Assembly: GCA_050015055.1 (NCBI GenBank)
Contig: JBEKCD010000015.1
Span: 1 to 64,000 of the forward strand
Direction of reading: 5' to 3'
DNA: 64,000 nt
From: JBEKCD01 sp050015055
Lineage (GTDB): Archaea; Thermoproteota; Bathyarchaeia; Bathyarchaeales; Bathycorpusculaceae
Part shown: positions 6,995-14,014 of the stretch, in pieces
Layout: each line of letters begins with the position of its first letter
How positions within the stretch are numbered: the stretch's first letter is position 1
Program-made: the position numbers and the translations under genes
The notes under the pieces: generated by a model
What the model saw: the letters and a program-made list of their open reading frames with translations, nothing else
What the model was told of the DNA's origin: nothing
Databases searched by the model: none

Positions 6995-7050
6995 GCAATT
7001 TTTCACTGAGACAAAATACCAATCAACAAATCGCAATCCTGAAAAATTGC
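6995..7050. repeat. 11-bp perfect inverted repeat in the putative origin region
   Basis: GCAATTTTTCA (6995-7005) and TGAAAAATTGC (7040-7050) are perfectly complementary with 34 bases between them. The strong A/C bias of the element ends about here. The stretch 6810-7227 has no convincing gene, so it is the best candidate for the replication origin. A stem-loop with a Rep nick site is possible; I could not identify a nick consensus. Confidence 0.5.
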
Positions 7051-7227
7051 TAGAGAAACCACAGACCAAAGTCCTCGGCAACATAAGCCTTTCCCTCATT
7101 AGCTAGAAAGCATCTCCATGCACCTTGAAAAGAGGAAAGGCAAGAAAGCACAAGCATCTCAAAATAAAGGCATATTGTCGCCTCGTCCACAAAACAACAA
7201 AAGAGGAAACTAGGTTGGTTGATGTAA

Positions 7228-7374
7228 ATGACATGCCAAAACGAAAAATGCGAACACATCCCCACTCTCAGAAGAGAGATAGTAAACAGAAGCCCAGAGG
7301 AAGTCCTATACGGCCAACTCTGGGCGGAAATAGAACTCCCAAAACTCTTAACAGAAAGAGGGAGAAGTAACTAA
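7228..7374 (+). CDS. 48-residue Cys-containing protein directly upstream of the integrase start
   Basis: Short ORF with an ATG at 7228 and stop at 7372-7374. It begins MTCQNEKCEHIP (CxxxxC) and continues with a helix-like stretch SPEEVLYGQLWAEIELPKLL and a short basic end. The residue pattern is much more protein-like than the two competing frames here. It ends 14 bases before the integrase ATG at 7389, so in the circular form the two would be co-transcribed. Possibly a recombination directionality factor or regulator; no homology is claimed. Confidence 0.5.
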   Translation: MTCQNEKCEHIPTLRREIVNRSPEEVLYGQLWAEIELPKLLTERGRSN

Positions 7375-7388
7375 TAGGAGAAAGAAAA

Positions 7389-7475
7389 ATGAACAACCAA
7401 GAAACGCAAAACCAAAAAGATGAAAACCAAAAAATCAGAAGAGTAGAGACAGGTGGCGCAGGCTTTTTCGCTCAT
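7389..7475 (+). CDS. Tyrosine integrase, N-terminal segment (start of the partitioned gene)
   Basis: AGGAG at 7376-7380 and an ATG at 7389 start a frame that runs 29 codons (MNNQETQNQKDENQKIRRVE, then TGGAGFFAH) into the right att repeat. Beyond the repeat it continues only as antisense of rpoE1 (to 7766), which is meaningless. The codon phase at the repeat equals that of the left-end integrase, so joining the two ends rebuilds one gene. This is the organisation of SSV-type archaeal integrases, whose att site lies inside the gene. Confidence 0.85.
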
Positions 7476-7476
7476 T
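7450..7476. repeat. attR: right 27-bp direct repeat
   Basis: Partner of 2780-2806, one mismatch. On the minus strand it carries the original spt4 start (ATGAGCGAAAAAGCC) overlapping the rpoE1 stop (TGA at 7474-7472). That preserves the ancestral gene junction and shows where the element entered. Confidence 0.92.
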
Positions 7477-8089
7477 TGGTTTCACCTTTCTTCGGGGCTG
7501 TTGCTTCCTGCTTCTGTTCGGGCTTCTTCTCCGTTGCCTCTTTGATTTTCTGCAGTTCGTATTCTATCCAATCCAGTTTGCCTAGGAAGGGCTGTCTGGC
7601 TGTTACGCCTATTTTTCCGGAGCTTCCTGCTTTGCCGAGTGAAACTGCCGTAATGCGGACTCGAACTTGGTCGCCGCTCATGAGTTTTCGCCGTGACTCT
7701 TTGCCCAGTAGGACGCCTTGTTTCTCGTCGTATGAGATGAAGTCATCCATTAGCTGGGAAACGTGAAGCAGGGCGTCGATGGGACCGATGCGGACGAAAG
7801 CGCCGAAATCTGCGATTTCCACAACTTCGCCTTCTACGACTTCTTGAATCTTGGGGTAGAATGTTAACAATGAAAAGTTGACTTTGTGAAAGGTGGCGCC
7901 GTCGCCTGGGATTATTTTTCCTATGGGGCTGACTTTTACGTCGATTACGGCGATGACGTAGCCCAGTTCTTCGTCGACGTTTCCTTCGTACTTTGCTTTG
8001 ACTTGTTGATGTCCAACCGCCTCAAGCGGGTTTCCGAATGTATCAGGCGGAATTCGAATTGTGTCTTCTAAGGTTATAAGTTTAAACAG
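7472..8089 (-). CDS. rpoE1: RNA polymerase subunit Rpb7/RpoE1, apparent CTG start
   Basis: 205-residue Rpb7, which with Rpb4 forms the RNA polymerase stalk. The N-terminal half, FKLITLEDTIRIPPDTFGNP then GNVDEELGYVIAVID and the GDGATFHKV region, precedes the S1 domain (EVVEGEVVEIADFGAFVRIG, DDFISYDEK, GVTARQPFLGKLDWIEYE). A Lys/Glu-rich tail follows. No ATG, GTG or TTG exists between the in-frame TAA at 8095-8093 and a TTG at 7870, which would delete the whole tip domain. CTG at 8089 lies exactly where the family's first Met falls, nine bases after GGGAGG (8104-8099). The stop overlaps the ancestral spt4 ATG. Confidence 0.9.
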   Translation of the reverse strand: MFKLITLEDTIRIPPDTFGNPLEAVGHQQVKAKYEGNVDEELGYVIAVIDVKVSPIGKIIPGDGATFHKVNFSLLTFYPKIQEVVEGEVVEIADFGAFVRIGPIDALLHVSQLMDDFISYDEKQGVLLGKESRRKLMSGDQVRVRITAVSLGKAGSSGKIGVTARQPFLGKLDWIEYELQKIKEATEKKPEQKQEATAPKKGETK

Positions 8090-8092
8090 GGG

Positions 8093-8515
8093 TTATAGCC
8101 TCCCGTCAATTTCTAGACGTGACTTTTGCCTCACATAAATGACTGGCACATTTATATTTCTTAGCTTCTCTCTGAGCTCGCTGTCGTTGGTGAAAACTGG
8201 ACAGCTCCATCTGCTAGCAGTTTGAAAGATTATGTCGTCCGGAGAAGCTGCGTCTTCTTTCACGTCGACTATCCTGCATTCCTCAGCAAGCTTCAGAGCA
8301 CATAACGCTTTTTTCCGCGTTTGCGGAGAGCCTTCCCTCGCAAGTCTTTTTAACTCTTGTTGAATCGGTTTGAGAAGTACAAGCTCAAAGTTTCTGTTAA
8401 GCAGAGTTTTCAACTCTTGGAAAATGTCTATCTTCAGCTGAATTGGAACGAACAGTGCGTTTGAGTCTAGAATCACTCTTATGGTTTTTCTGGCTGGTTC
8501 GGATTTCATTGTCAT
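8093..8515 (-). CDS. PIN-domain nuclease, Fcf1/Utp24-like
   Basis: 140-residue PIN domain. Visible acidic active-site positions: D in VILDSNALF, E/D around ELKRLAREG, D in SPDDIIFQTA and D in VFTNDSELREKL. The order and length fit archaeal Fcf1/Utp24-type PIN proteins linked to rRNA processing. It starts one base from the eIF2-gamma stop and ends just before rpoE1, a conserved archaeal operon position. The ATG at 8515 is used; ATG at 8509 is an alternative. Confidence 0.87.
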   Translation of the reverse strand: MTMKSEPARKTIRVILDSNALFVPIQLKIDIFQELKTLLNRNFELVLLKPIQQELKRLAREGSPQTRKKALCALKLAEECRIVDVKEDAASPDDIIFQTASRWSCPVFTNDSELREKLRNINVPVIYVRQKSRLEIDGRL

Positions 8516-8516
8516 G

Positions 8517-9761
8517 CTAGTGTATCGTTCCGTAGCCTATGAGTCTCCATCTGCCTGCGATTTTTCTGCTCAGTGCGACTCTTGAGGCGGTTTGTGCGCA
8601 GACTGGGCGGGTGAGTTTGATTAGTACGGTGTCTTTTCTTATTGAGGCCACTTTTCCCACGGTTATGGCTGCGCCTACGTGCAGGAGCAGGGTTTCGTTC
8701 ATGGCTATTTCTTCTATTTTCATGAGTTCTTTTGTTCCGACGGCGCGGTCGAGGATTTGTGTTTCTAGTGTCAGTTCTGTGAGGTTCGGTGGGAGCATGT
8801 CTGTTTTTCCGGCGATGTTTCCTGTCAGTCCGTCTGCTTTCGAGTATGAAGGGTCCAGGAGCGTGCCTACGCCTACTAGACCTCCGCAGTGGGCTTCTTC
8901 GACTTTTTTTCCTCCGGCTTGTAGACTGACGATTTCGCTGTGCAGCGGCGTGTACGTGTTCTTTCCTTCGGCTGCTATGCCGGGGCGGATTTCGAGTTCG
9001 TCTCCGATTTTGAGTTTCCCCTCGAGTATCGTGCCTCCGACAATTCCGCCTTCGAGGTTGTCGATGGTGGTGCCTGGCTTGTTGATGTCGAATGAGCGGA
9101 CGACGTACATGAATGGAGGTTTTGTCTCGTCTCTTTTGGGTGTCGGCATGAGTTCTTCCATGGCTTGGAGGAGGATGTCTATGTTTACTCCTCTCTGTGC
9201 CGAGATTGGTATTATCGGGGCGTCTTCGGCGACTGTTCCTTTGACGAAGGTTTCGATCTCATTGTAGCTTTGGTGTGCTCTTTTCTCGTCGACGATGTCG
9301 ATTTTGTTCTGGACTATTATGATGTTTTTTATGCCGATGACGTTGGCTGCGGCTAGGTGTTCTCTTGTTTGCGGTTGGGGGCATGGTTCGTCTGCGGCTA
9401 TGACGAGTATGGCTCCGTCCATGATTGCTGCTCCCGAAAGCATGGTAGCCATGAGGGCTTCGTGTCCTGGCGCGTCGACGAAGCTGACTGCTCTTTCGAA
9501 AACTGCTTTGGAGCTGCAGGCGGGGCAGACCGGTTTTGTCGTGTAGTTTTTGGGCGGTTCGCACTTTGGGCACTTGTATACTGGCATGTCGGCGTAGCCC
9601 AGCTTGATTGTTATGCCTCTTTTGAGTTCCTCGCTGTGTCTTGAGGCCCAGACGCCTGTTAGGGCTTGCACTAGTGTTGTTTTGCCATGGTCAACGTGGC
9701 CCATGGTTCCGATGTTGATTTCGGGTTGACGCGGTAGGACCGTGGATTTTTCGTTGCTCAT
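8517..9761 (-). CDS. eif2g: Translation initiation factor 2 subunit gamma (aIF2-gamma)
   Basis: 414-residue GTPase that delivers initiator Met-tRNA to the small subunit. G1 GTMGHVDHGKTTL, the switch region RGITIKLGYAD, G3 DAPGHE, G4 NKID and G5 SAQRG are all present. The zinc knuckle (CPKC ... CPAC) lies at residues ~64-85 as in the archaeal/eukaryotic family. Beta-barrel domains II and III follow. First gene of the eIF2G-PIN-rpoE1-spt4 string. Confidence 0.98.
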   Translation of the reverse strand: MSNEKSTVLPRQPEINIGTMGHVDHGKTTLVQALTGVWASRHSEELKRGITIKLGYADMPVYKCPKCEPPKNYTTKPVCPACSSKAVFERAVSFVDAPGHEALMATMLSGAAIMDGAILVIAADEPCPQPQTREHLAAANVIGIKNIIIVQNKIDIVDEKRAHQSYNEIETFVKGTVAEDAPIIPISAQRGVNIDILLQAMEELMPTPKRDETKPPFMYVVRSFDINKPGTTIDNLEGGIVGGTILEGKLKIGDELEIRPGIAAEGKNTYTPLHSEIVSLQAGGKKVEEAHCGGLVGVGTLLDPSYSKADGLTGNIAGKTDMLPPNLTELTLETQILDRAVGTKELMKIEEIAMNETLLLHVGAAITVGKVASIRKDTVLIKLTRPVCAQTASRVALSRKIAGRWRLIGYGTIH

Positions 9762-9996
9762 TGTCTGTTTTTTCCCATAAATGTTTACGAATTATTGAAG
9801 GAATAAAATGTGCGAGTTAATAAATGTTACACAACGTAAAGAGGGAGACAGAGAGTTTGTTCACACAGTAGGAAGCAGCTTTGCGCCAGAAAGTGTAAAA
9901 CAAGGCGCAATCATGAAGATTGTAGGAAAACCTCCCCGAGTGGCGCAGATAAATTTTCGTGATTTCAAGGTGAAAAGCGCGTGCAAACATTAGAGA

Positions 9997-10058
9997 GAAT
10001 GAAACCAAGAGCGTAGAGGAGAAAGGAAATTGAAAGCCCTACGCTCTTGGGCTCATTC
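9997..10058. repeat. 20-bp imperfect inverted repeat between eS6 and eIF2-gamma
   Basis: The segment 9997-10016 pairs with 10039-10058 over 20 positions with two mismatches (arms GAATGAAACC... and ...GGGCTCATTC around a common AAGAGCGTAG/CTACGCTCTT core), loop 22 bases. The 9762-10182 gap holds no convincing gene apart from this. As RNA it would form a long stable hairpin. Candidates are a structured leader, a small RNA or the remnant of a small insertion. Confidence 0.7.
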
Positions 10059-10182
10059 TACAGATAGGTATTGAATGCAAACTTCCATTTTAATCTTGGG
10101 CTTAATCTCTTCTCTTCTTTTTATCATAAATGTTGAACCGTGTGAAAAGAACTTTTCGAATGATAATTATCGCGTGCGGATG

Positions 10183-10656
10183 TTAGCTTTTTGGCGTGGC
10201 GCCGGGTTGCTGTTGAGCTGTGGCTGGCTTTGTCGTTTGTTCTTCTTTCTGGGGCGCTGCTTTTTCTTCTTTCTTTTCTTTTGGTTTCTTAGTTTCCTTA
10301 GTCTGTTTTGGTTTTTCCGTGATTTTCATGTTTATCTGAACGATTTCGTCCGTTATCACGTTGCCACGGACTGTTTTGCGTTGCCTGGCCCCCTCGTTGG
10401 TCGGGTTGAACCCGACTCCTCCGCTTAGAACAATTCTTCGGCGGACGCCGCCGTGGACGCTCGGTCTCATAGGGAATCCGTCCTTGTCTGAGCCTCCCAT
10501 AATTTGGGCTTTGTGTCCTGGCAGTTCGATTATTGAACCGTCTACCACTTCGCCTATTCTCCTTCCAATGAGCGGAGCAGCACGTGCCTCTTCAAGCTCC
10601 ACCGCTTTGGACGTTCCAGCTTCAGGATCTGAAACGATCACCTTGAACTTTGCCAT
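10183..10656 (-). CDS. rps6e: Small ribosomal subunit protein eS6
   Basis: 157-residue eS6. The first ~115 residues match the family: FKVIVSDPEAGTSKAVELE, PLIGRRIGEVVDG, ELPGHKAQIMGGSDKDGFPM, and GGVRRRIVLSGGVGFNP, followed by RQRKTVRGNVIT. The last ~45 residues are a low-complexity Lys/Glu/Gln/Pro tail, similar to that of eS31 in this genome. It is upstream of eIF2-gamma in the same direction, as in many archaea, but 420 bp away. Confidence 0.96.
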   Translation of the reverse strand: MAKFKVIVSDPEAGTSKAVELEEARAAPLIGRRIGEVVDGSIIELPGHKAQIMGGSDKDGFPMRPSVHGGVRRRIVLSGGVGFNPTNEGARQRKTVRGNVITDEIVQINMKITEKPKQTKETKKPKEKKEEKAAPQKEEQTTKPATAQQQPGATPKS

Positions 10657-10802
10657 TATCGCTAAACTCTCCGGCAGTGTTATGAAAGTTGGGCATCTCT
10701 CTATTAAGAATTGCGTGTTTGACTGTTCTCTCTCTGATTGGAGATTTCACGTCTTGACCGTAAACTCTGTAAAAAAATCGGAGAGAATAAGAGGAATTAG
10801 AA

Positions 10803-11483
10803 ATGAAGAAACCAACGAAAGAACTCCTCGAACTTAGGAAAATAATCGATACAGATTAAGCCGTTTCTGAGTGGTTCAAATCGATTGGCAATGAGAGAAC
10901 AATCAGCAACTATCGAAACGATTTTCCTAAATTCTTGAAGCTCGTGAGAGAACACACGAGTTTCAAGACTCCTAGCGAAATCAGAGCAACGGAGAAAAGA
11001 CCTTCAAACCAAGACCCCCAAACGCAGAGGTGGTTTGAGGCTCTGGGCATCGAATTTATGCACTACCTAGAATCTCAGCATCTCAAATACAACAGCATCA
11101 AGACGTATCTCAGAACGATGGAAAGCCTTTTTTCAAGACACTATCTGAACCTCAAATATGCTAGAAGAGAACTAGACGCCGAAGTAAGCGAAAAAGACAA
11201 GATAATTCGTGAATGGGCACCTTCAAACGAAGACTGTCGATTGCTCTACCGTTTATGCAAGACGGCAAGAGACAGAGCACTTTTGCTAACGCTCTATCAA
11301 AGCGGTTTTTCCAAGATTGATGCTTTGTCGCTAAAGATTCAAGACTTAGGATTGTACGACAAAGAAGGAAATTGGAGACCCAGCTTAAACGAAGACCTGT
11401 ATATCTGTAAACTCGGAGAGAAAACGAATATTCCGCAAAAAACCATGATTAGCAGAGAAGCACTGGAAGAAATCAGAATATGA
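10803..11483 (+). pseudogene. Decayed tyrosine recombinase (integrase) remnant
   Basis: One reading frame starts MKKPTKELLELRKIIDT at 10803, hits TAA at 10857-10859, and continues in frame as AVSEWFKSIGNERTISNYRN into an open frame ending at 11483. The N-terminal SAM-like core-binding region and the beginning of the catalytic domain (LLLTLYQSGFSKIDALSLK) are recognisable. It stops before the HxxR box and the tyrosine nucleophile, and the first catalytic Arg is not evident in SGFSKIDAL. Dead integrase left by an old element in this accessory region. Confidence 0.75.
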
Positions 11484-11590
11484 TTTGGCAACTTTCGTTT
11501 TCTCATAGTCACGATTTCAATTGAAGATTCTTCCACAATTCATAAGAACTGATTCAATCAATCCATAAACCATGTATGGAAGTGACAAAG

Positions 11591-12967
11591 ATGAACAGAG
11601 CTGTTTTTGCTTCGCTTACAATTCTGTGTTTGCTTTCCGTATCGTCAATAATGGGATTGATTCAAGTAGTCAAGGCTGATGGTGGAACCATTTACATAAG
11701 GGCTAACGGCTCAATATACCCGCCCACAGCCCCTATTTACGCCGCAGACAACATTACATACACCTTAACTGGCAAAATCACCGCCGATGCCGACGGAATT
11801 GTGATTGAGAGAGACAACATTGTTTTGAACGGGGCAGGCTACACCGTGACGGGAAGCGGAAGTGGGAACGGAATAACGCTTACGAGCAGGAGCAACGTGA
11901 CCGTAGGGAACCTGACGGTAAAAAACTTCACCTATGGCTTTTATCTCTACTCTTCCTCTGACAGCACTTTGTCTGGCAACAACGTTACGGCAAACAACTA
12001 TGATGGCATTGGGCTCAACTCTACTTCTAATAGTGTTTTGTCTGGCAACAACGTTACGGCAAACAACGGGCGTGGCGTCAGACTCGATTATTCTTTAAAC
12101 AACAGTGTTAGCGGAAACAACGTAACAGCAAACAACGGCAATGGCATCTATCTTTATTGTTCTTTAAACAACAGTGTTAGCAGAAACAACGTAGCAAACA
12201 ACGGCGGGGGCATCGGGCTCGATTATTCTTTGCACAACAGTGTGAGCGGAAACAACGTAACAGCAAACAACGGCGATGGCATCACTCTCGGTTCTTCTTC
12301 GAACAACAGTGTAAGCGGGAACAACATAACAGCAAACAACTCGTATGGTATCCACCTTGACTCTTCTTCAGACGACAGTATTAGCGGAAACAACATAATA
12401 GCGAACAACTGGAATGGTATCCGCCTTGACTCTTCTTCAAACAGCAGTATTTCTGGAAACAACCTAACAGCAAACAACGTGTATGGCGTCGGGCTTTACT
12501 CTTCTTCAAACAGCAGTATTTCTGGAAACAACATAGCAAACAACGGATATGGCGTCGGGCTTGACTCCTCTTCAAACTATAACAGCATTTCTGGAAACAA
12601 CATAACAGCAAACAACGAGGAGGGCGTCGGGCTTTACTCTTCTTCGAGCAACAGCATTTTCCATAACCACTTTGTCAACAATAACGTCCAAGTTTATTCC
12701 ACTAGCGACTCAGCGGATATTTGGGATAATGGCTATCCTTCTGGCGGAAATTACTGGAGTGACTACAAAGGAACAGACGCTAACCATGACGGGATAGGCG
12801 ACACACCATATGTCATAGATGCAAACAATGTTGACCATTATCCGCTTATCACTCAATACACGATTCCAGAGTTTCCATCATTCCTTATACTTGCATTATT
12901 CATGGTAACAACGCTGCTTGCAGTCATAGTCTGCAAAAAGAAAGGTAGGAAAACAAGCCACAGTTAG
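11591..12967 (+). CDS. Secreted parallel beta-helix (NosD/PbH1-type) repeat protein with PEFP C-terminal sorting tail
   Basis: About 458 residues. Signal peptide (MNRAVFASLTILCLLSVSS...VVKA) from the ATG at 11591; ATG at 11576 is an alternative. A conserved N-terminal domain (TYTLTGKITADADGIVIERD) is followed by roughly 16 units of about 22-24 residues, pattern SISGNNITANNxxGIxLDSSSN, forming a right-handed parallel beta helix. The end has DNGYPSGGNYWSDYKGTD and DTPYVIDANNVDHYPL, typical of archaeal NosD-like proteins. The C-terminus TIPEFPSFLI + hydrophobic span + KKKGRK resembles PEF-CTERM signals processed by archaeosortase. Likely a cell-surface glycoprotein; ligand unknown. Confidence 0.88.
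   Translation: MNRAVFASLTILCLLSVSSIMGLIQVVKADGGTIYIRANGSIYPPTAPIYAADNITYTLTGKITADADGIVIERDNIVLNGAGYTVTGSGSGNGITLTSRSNVTVGNLTVKNFTYGFYLYSSSDSTLSGNNVTANNYDGIGLNSTSNSVLSGNNVTANNGRGVRLDYSLNNSVSGNNVTANNGNGIYLYCSLNNSVSRNNVANNGGGIGLDYSLHNSVSGNNVTANNGDGITLGSSSNNSVSGNNITANNSYGIHLDSSSDDSISGNNIIANNWNGIRLDSSSNSSISGNNLTANNVYGVGLYSSSNSSISGNNIANNGYGVGLDSSSNYNSISGNNITANNEEGVGLYSSSSNSIFHNHFVNNNVQVYSTSDSADIWDNGYPSGGNYWSDYKGTDANHDGIGDTPYVIDANNVDHYPLITQYTIPEFPSFLILALFMVTTLLAVIVCKKKGRKTSHS
11950..12660 (+). repeat. Tandem coding repeats (~66-72 bp units) in the beta-helix gene
   Basis: The stretch repeats units built on GGAAACAACGTAACAGCAAACAAC-like DNA (shown here only as a description of the consensus SGNNxTANN codons). 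Copies differ at synonymous and non-synonymous sites. High identity at DNA level suggests expansion by unequal recombination. Confidence 0.7.
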
Positions 12968-13600
12968 ACAGAACCTAGAGAAAACGCAACAACCAACCAT
13001 CCTTCAAAAGATAGAAATCCTTAATCTGCACAGCAACAGAAGACAAACTAGGGGTTCAAGGATGAGCTAAGTCAATAAGTGCCCTAAATGTGGTGAGAAA
13101 TGGAGCAAGGTTTCATACATGTTCGAGATGGTATTCACTGGGATACAAAGGAACACAAGTGGCAACAATAGTCTTCGGAGACATTGATTCCATGTGGAAA
13201 CGGACAATCCCGAGAGTCCAAGCTCGAAGATGCAGGCAATGCGAGCTTGCAATATTTCTCTACTAACAGAACAAGGATGTTAAGCCATGCCTACAACTCT
13301 GGCCAGAATCCACTACCCGCAATCACTTCACTCAAGGGGGGACTTACGACTGTCCAAATCGCTTCAGGGTGCAATTGGCAATGGAGTTGTGGCGATTAGA
13401 TAGAAAAAAGGTTTTCTAGGGTTCGTTTGGTTTCATCTGTTCTAGTTAGCCAAACATAAAAAATCTCAAAGAGATGACGGTTTATCCCCTACATCTCTCT
13501 ATAAAGAATTGGTGAATTGGGTCCTGCTTCATTATCGGGTGACTGGTCTCCCTGTTGCAAGTCGGGTGATGAACTTAGCGCGCTCTGGGAAAGGCTAATC
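12968..13600. other. Gene-free stretch with a decayed zinc-ribbon fragment
   Basis: No intact gene seen. Around 13079-13170, after a TAA, the frame reads KCPKCGEKWSKVSYMFEM and continues briefly, which looks like the start of a zinc-ribbon protein that has lost its start and C-terminus. The rest has no recognisable coding or RNA signal. Confidence 0.4.
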
Positions 13601-13846
13601 TCAGAAGTTGGCTATTGCATAGAACATGGTCATTATCAACAATGGAAAACTGCAGGGAGCAAAGAATAGTATTATGCCGATCTCTTGCCACAGGGTGATG
13701 CCTGTAAAGGCTTCTGGCCCAATGGGGATAAATGGAAGAGAAACGACACCACCCGTCAATGGAAGTATGAATATGAATAGAATGAAGGCCCACACAACAA
13801 TATAGGTCATGGATAGCGCGACCTTTTTGTCTACCACTTGTGACAC
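13601..13846 (-). CDS. Small two-span membrane protein, unknown
   Basis: 81 residues with GTG start at 13846 preceded by AGAGGTG. Two hydrophobic spans (residues ~8-33 and ~52-80). TGIITL-type loops between contain Pro/Gly. No family recognised. Stands alone between a decayed region and the 14015 gene. A competing frame starting seven bases upstream looks less protein-like. Confidence 0.55.
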   Translation of the reverse strand: MSQVVDKKVALSMTYIVVWAFILFIFILPLTGGVVSLPFIPIGPEAFTGITLWQEIGIILFFAPCSFPLLIMTMFYAIANF

Positions 13847-14014
13847 CTCTCATTTAACTATGAATACCTGCTGATTAATATATTTAGCGCGTGCGCTGAA
13901 TAATGATTTTTCTTTTGGTAAACACGCTCGTGCGCGCTGTCCGATGATAGACCAGAACCCTGAATTGGCGCACGCTGTCAAGGCACTTTTAAGGCCACAA
14001 TAAAAGCGCGTGCT

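Larger units (their letters stand above)
2780..7476. mobile_element. Integrated element (about 4.67 kb) in the 5' end of spt4: partitioned integrase plus HUH Rep
   Basis: Bounded by the 27-bp repeats at 2780-2806 and 7450-7476. It interrupts the rpoE1-spt4 junction, which in other archaea is an overlapping gene pair; at the right end the rpoE1 stop and a duplicate spt4 start (ATGA overlap, 7472-7475) are still present. Gene content, left to right: integrase C-terminal part (+), small ORF (+), possible start-less ORF (+), membrane protein (+), then a minus-strand operon of a Cys-rich protein, HUH Rep and an 88-residue protein, an origin-like region, a 48-residue protein (+) and the integrase N-terminal part (+). 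Most of it is strikingly A/C-rich on the plus strand irrespective of gene direction. It reads as a rolling-circle plasmid that integrates. Confidence 0.9.

Noticed and set aside
7472..7766. Plus-strand ORF continuing the integrase start across attR to 7766
   Set aside because: Beyond 7476 it is only the antisense of rpoE1; the natural continuation is at the left end of the element.
9808..9993. 61-codon plus-strand ORF between eIF2-gamma and eS6
   Set aside because: No ribosome-binding site, unremarkable residue pattern and no supporting context; treated as chance.
11950..12660. Regular repeats resembling a CRISPR array
   Set aside because: They are in-frame coding units of a beta-helix protein, vary in length and sequence, and there are no distinct spacers or cas genes.
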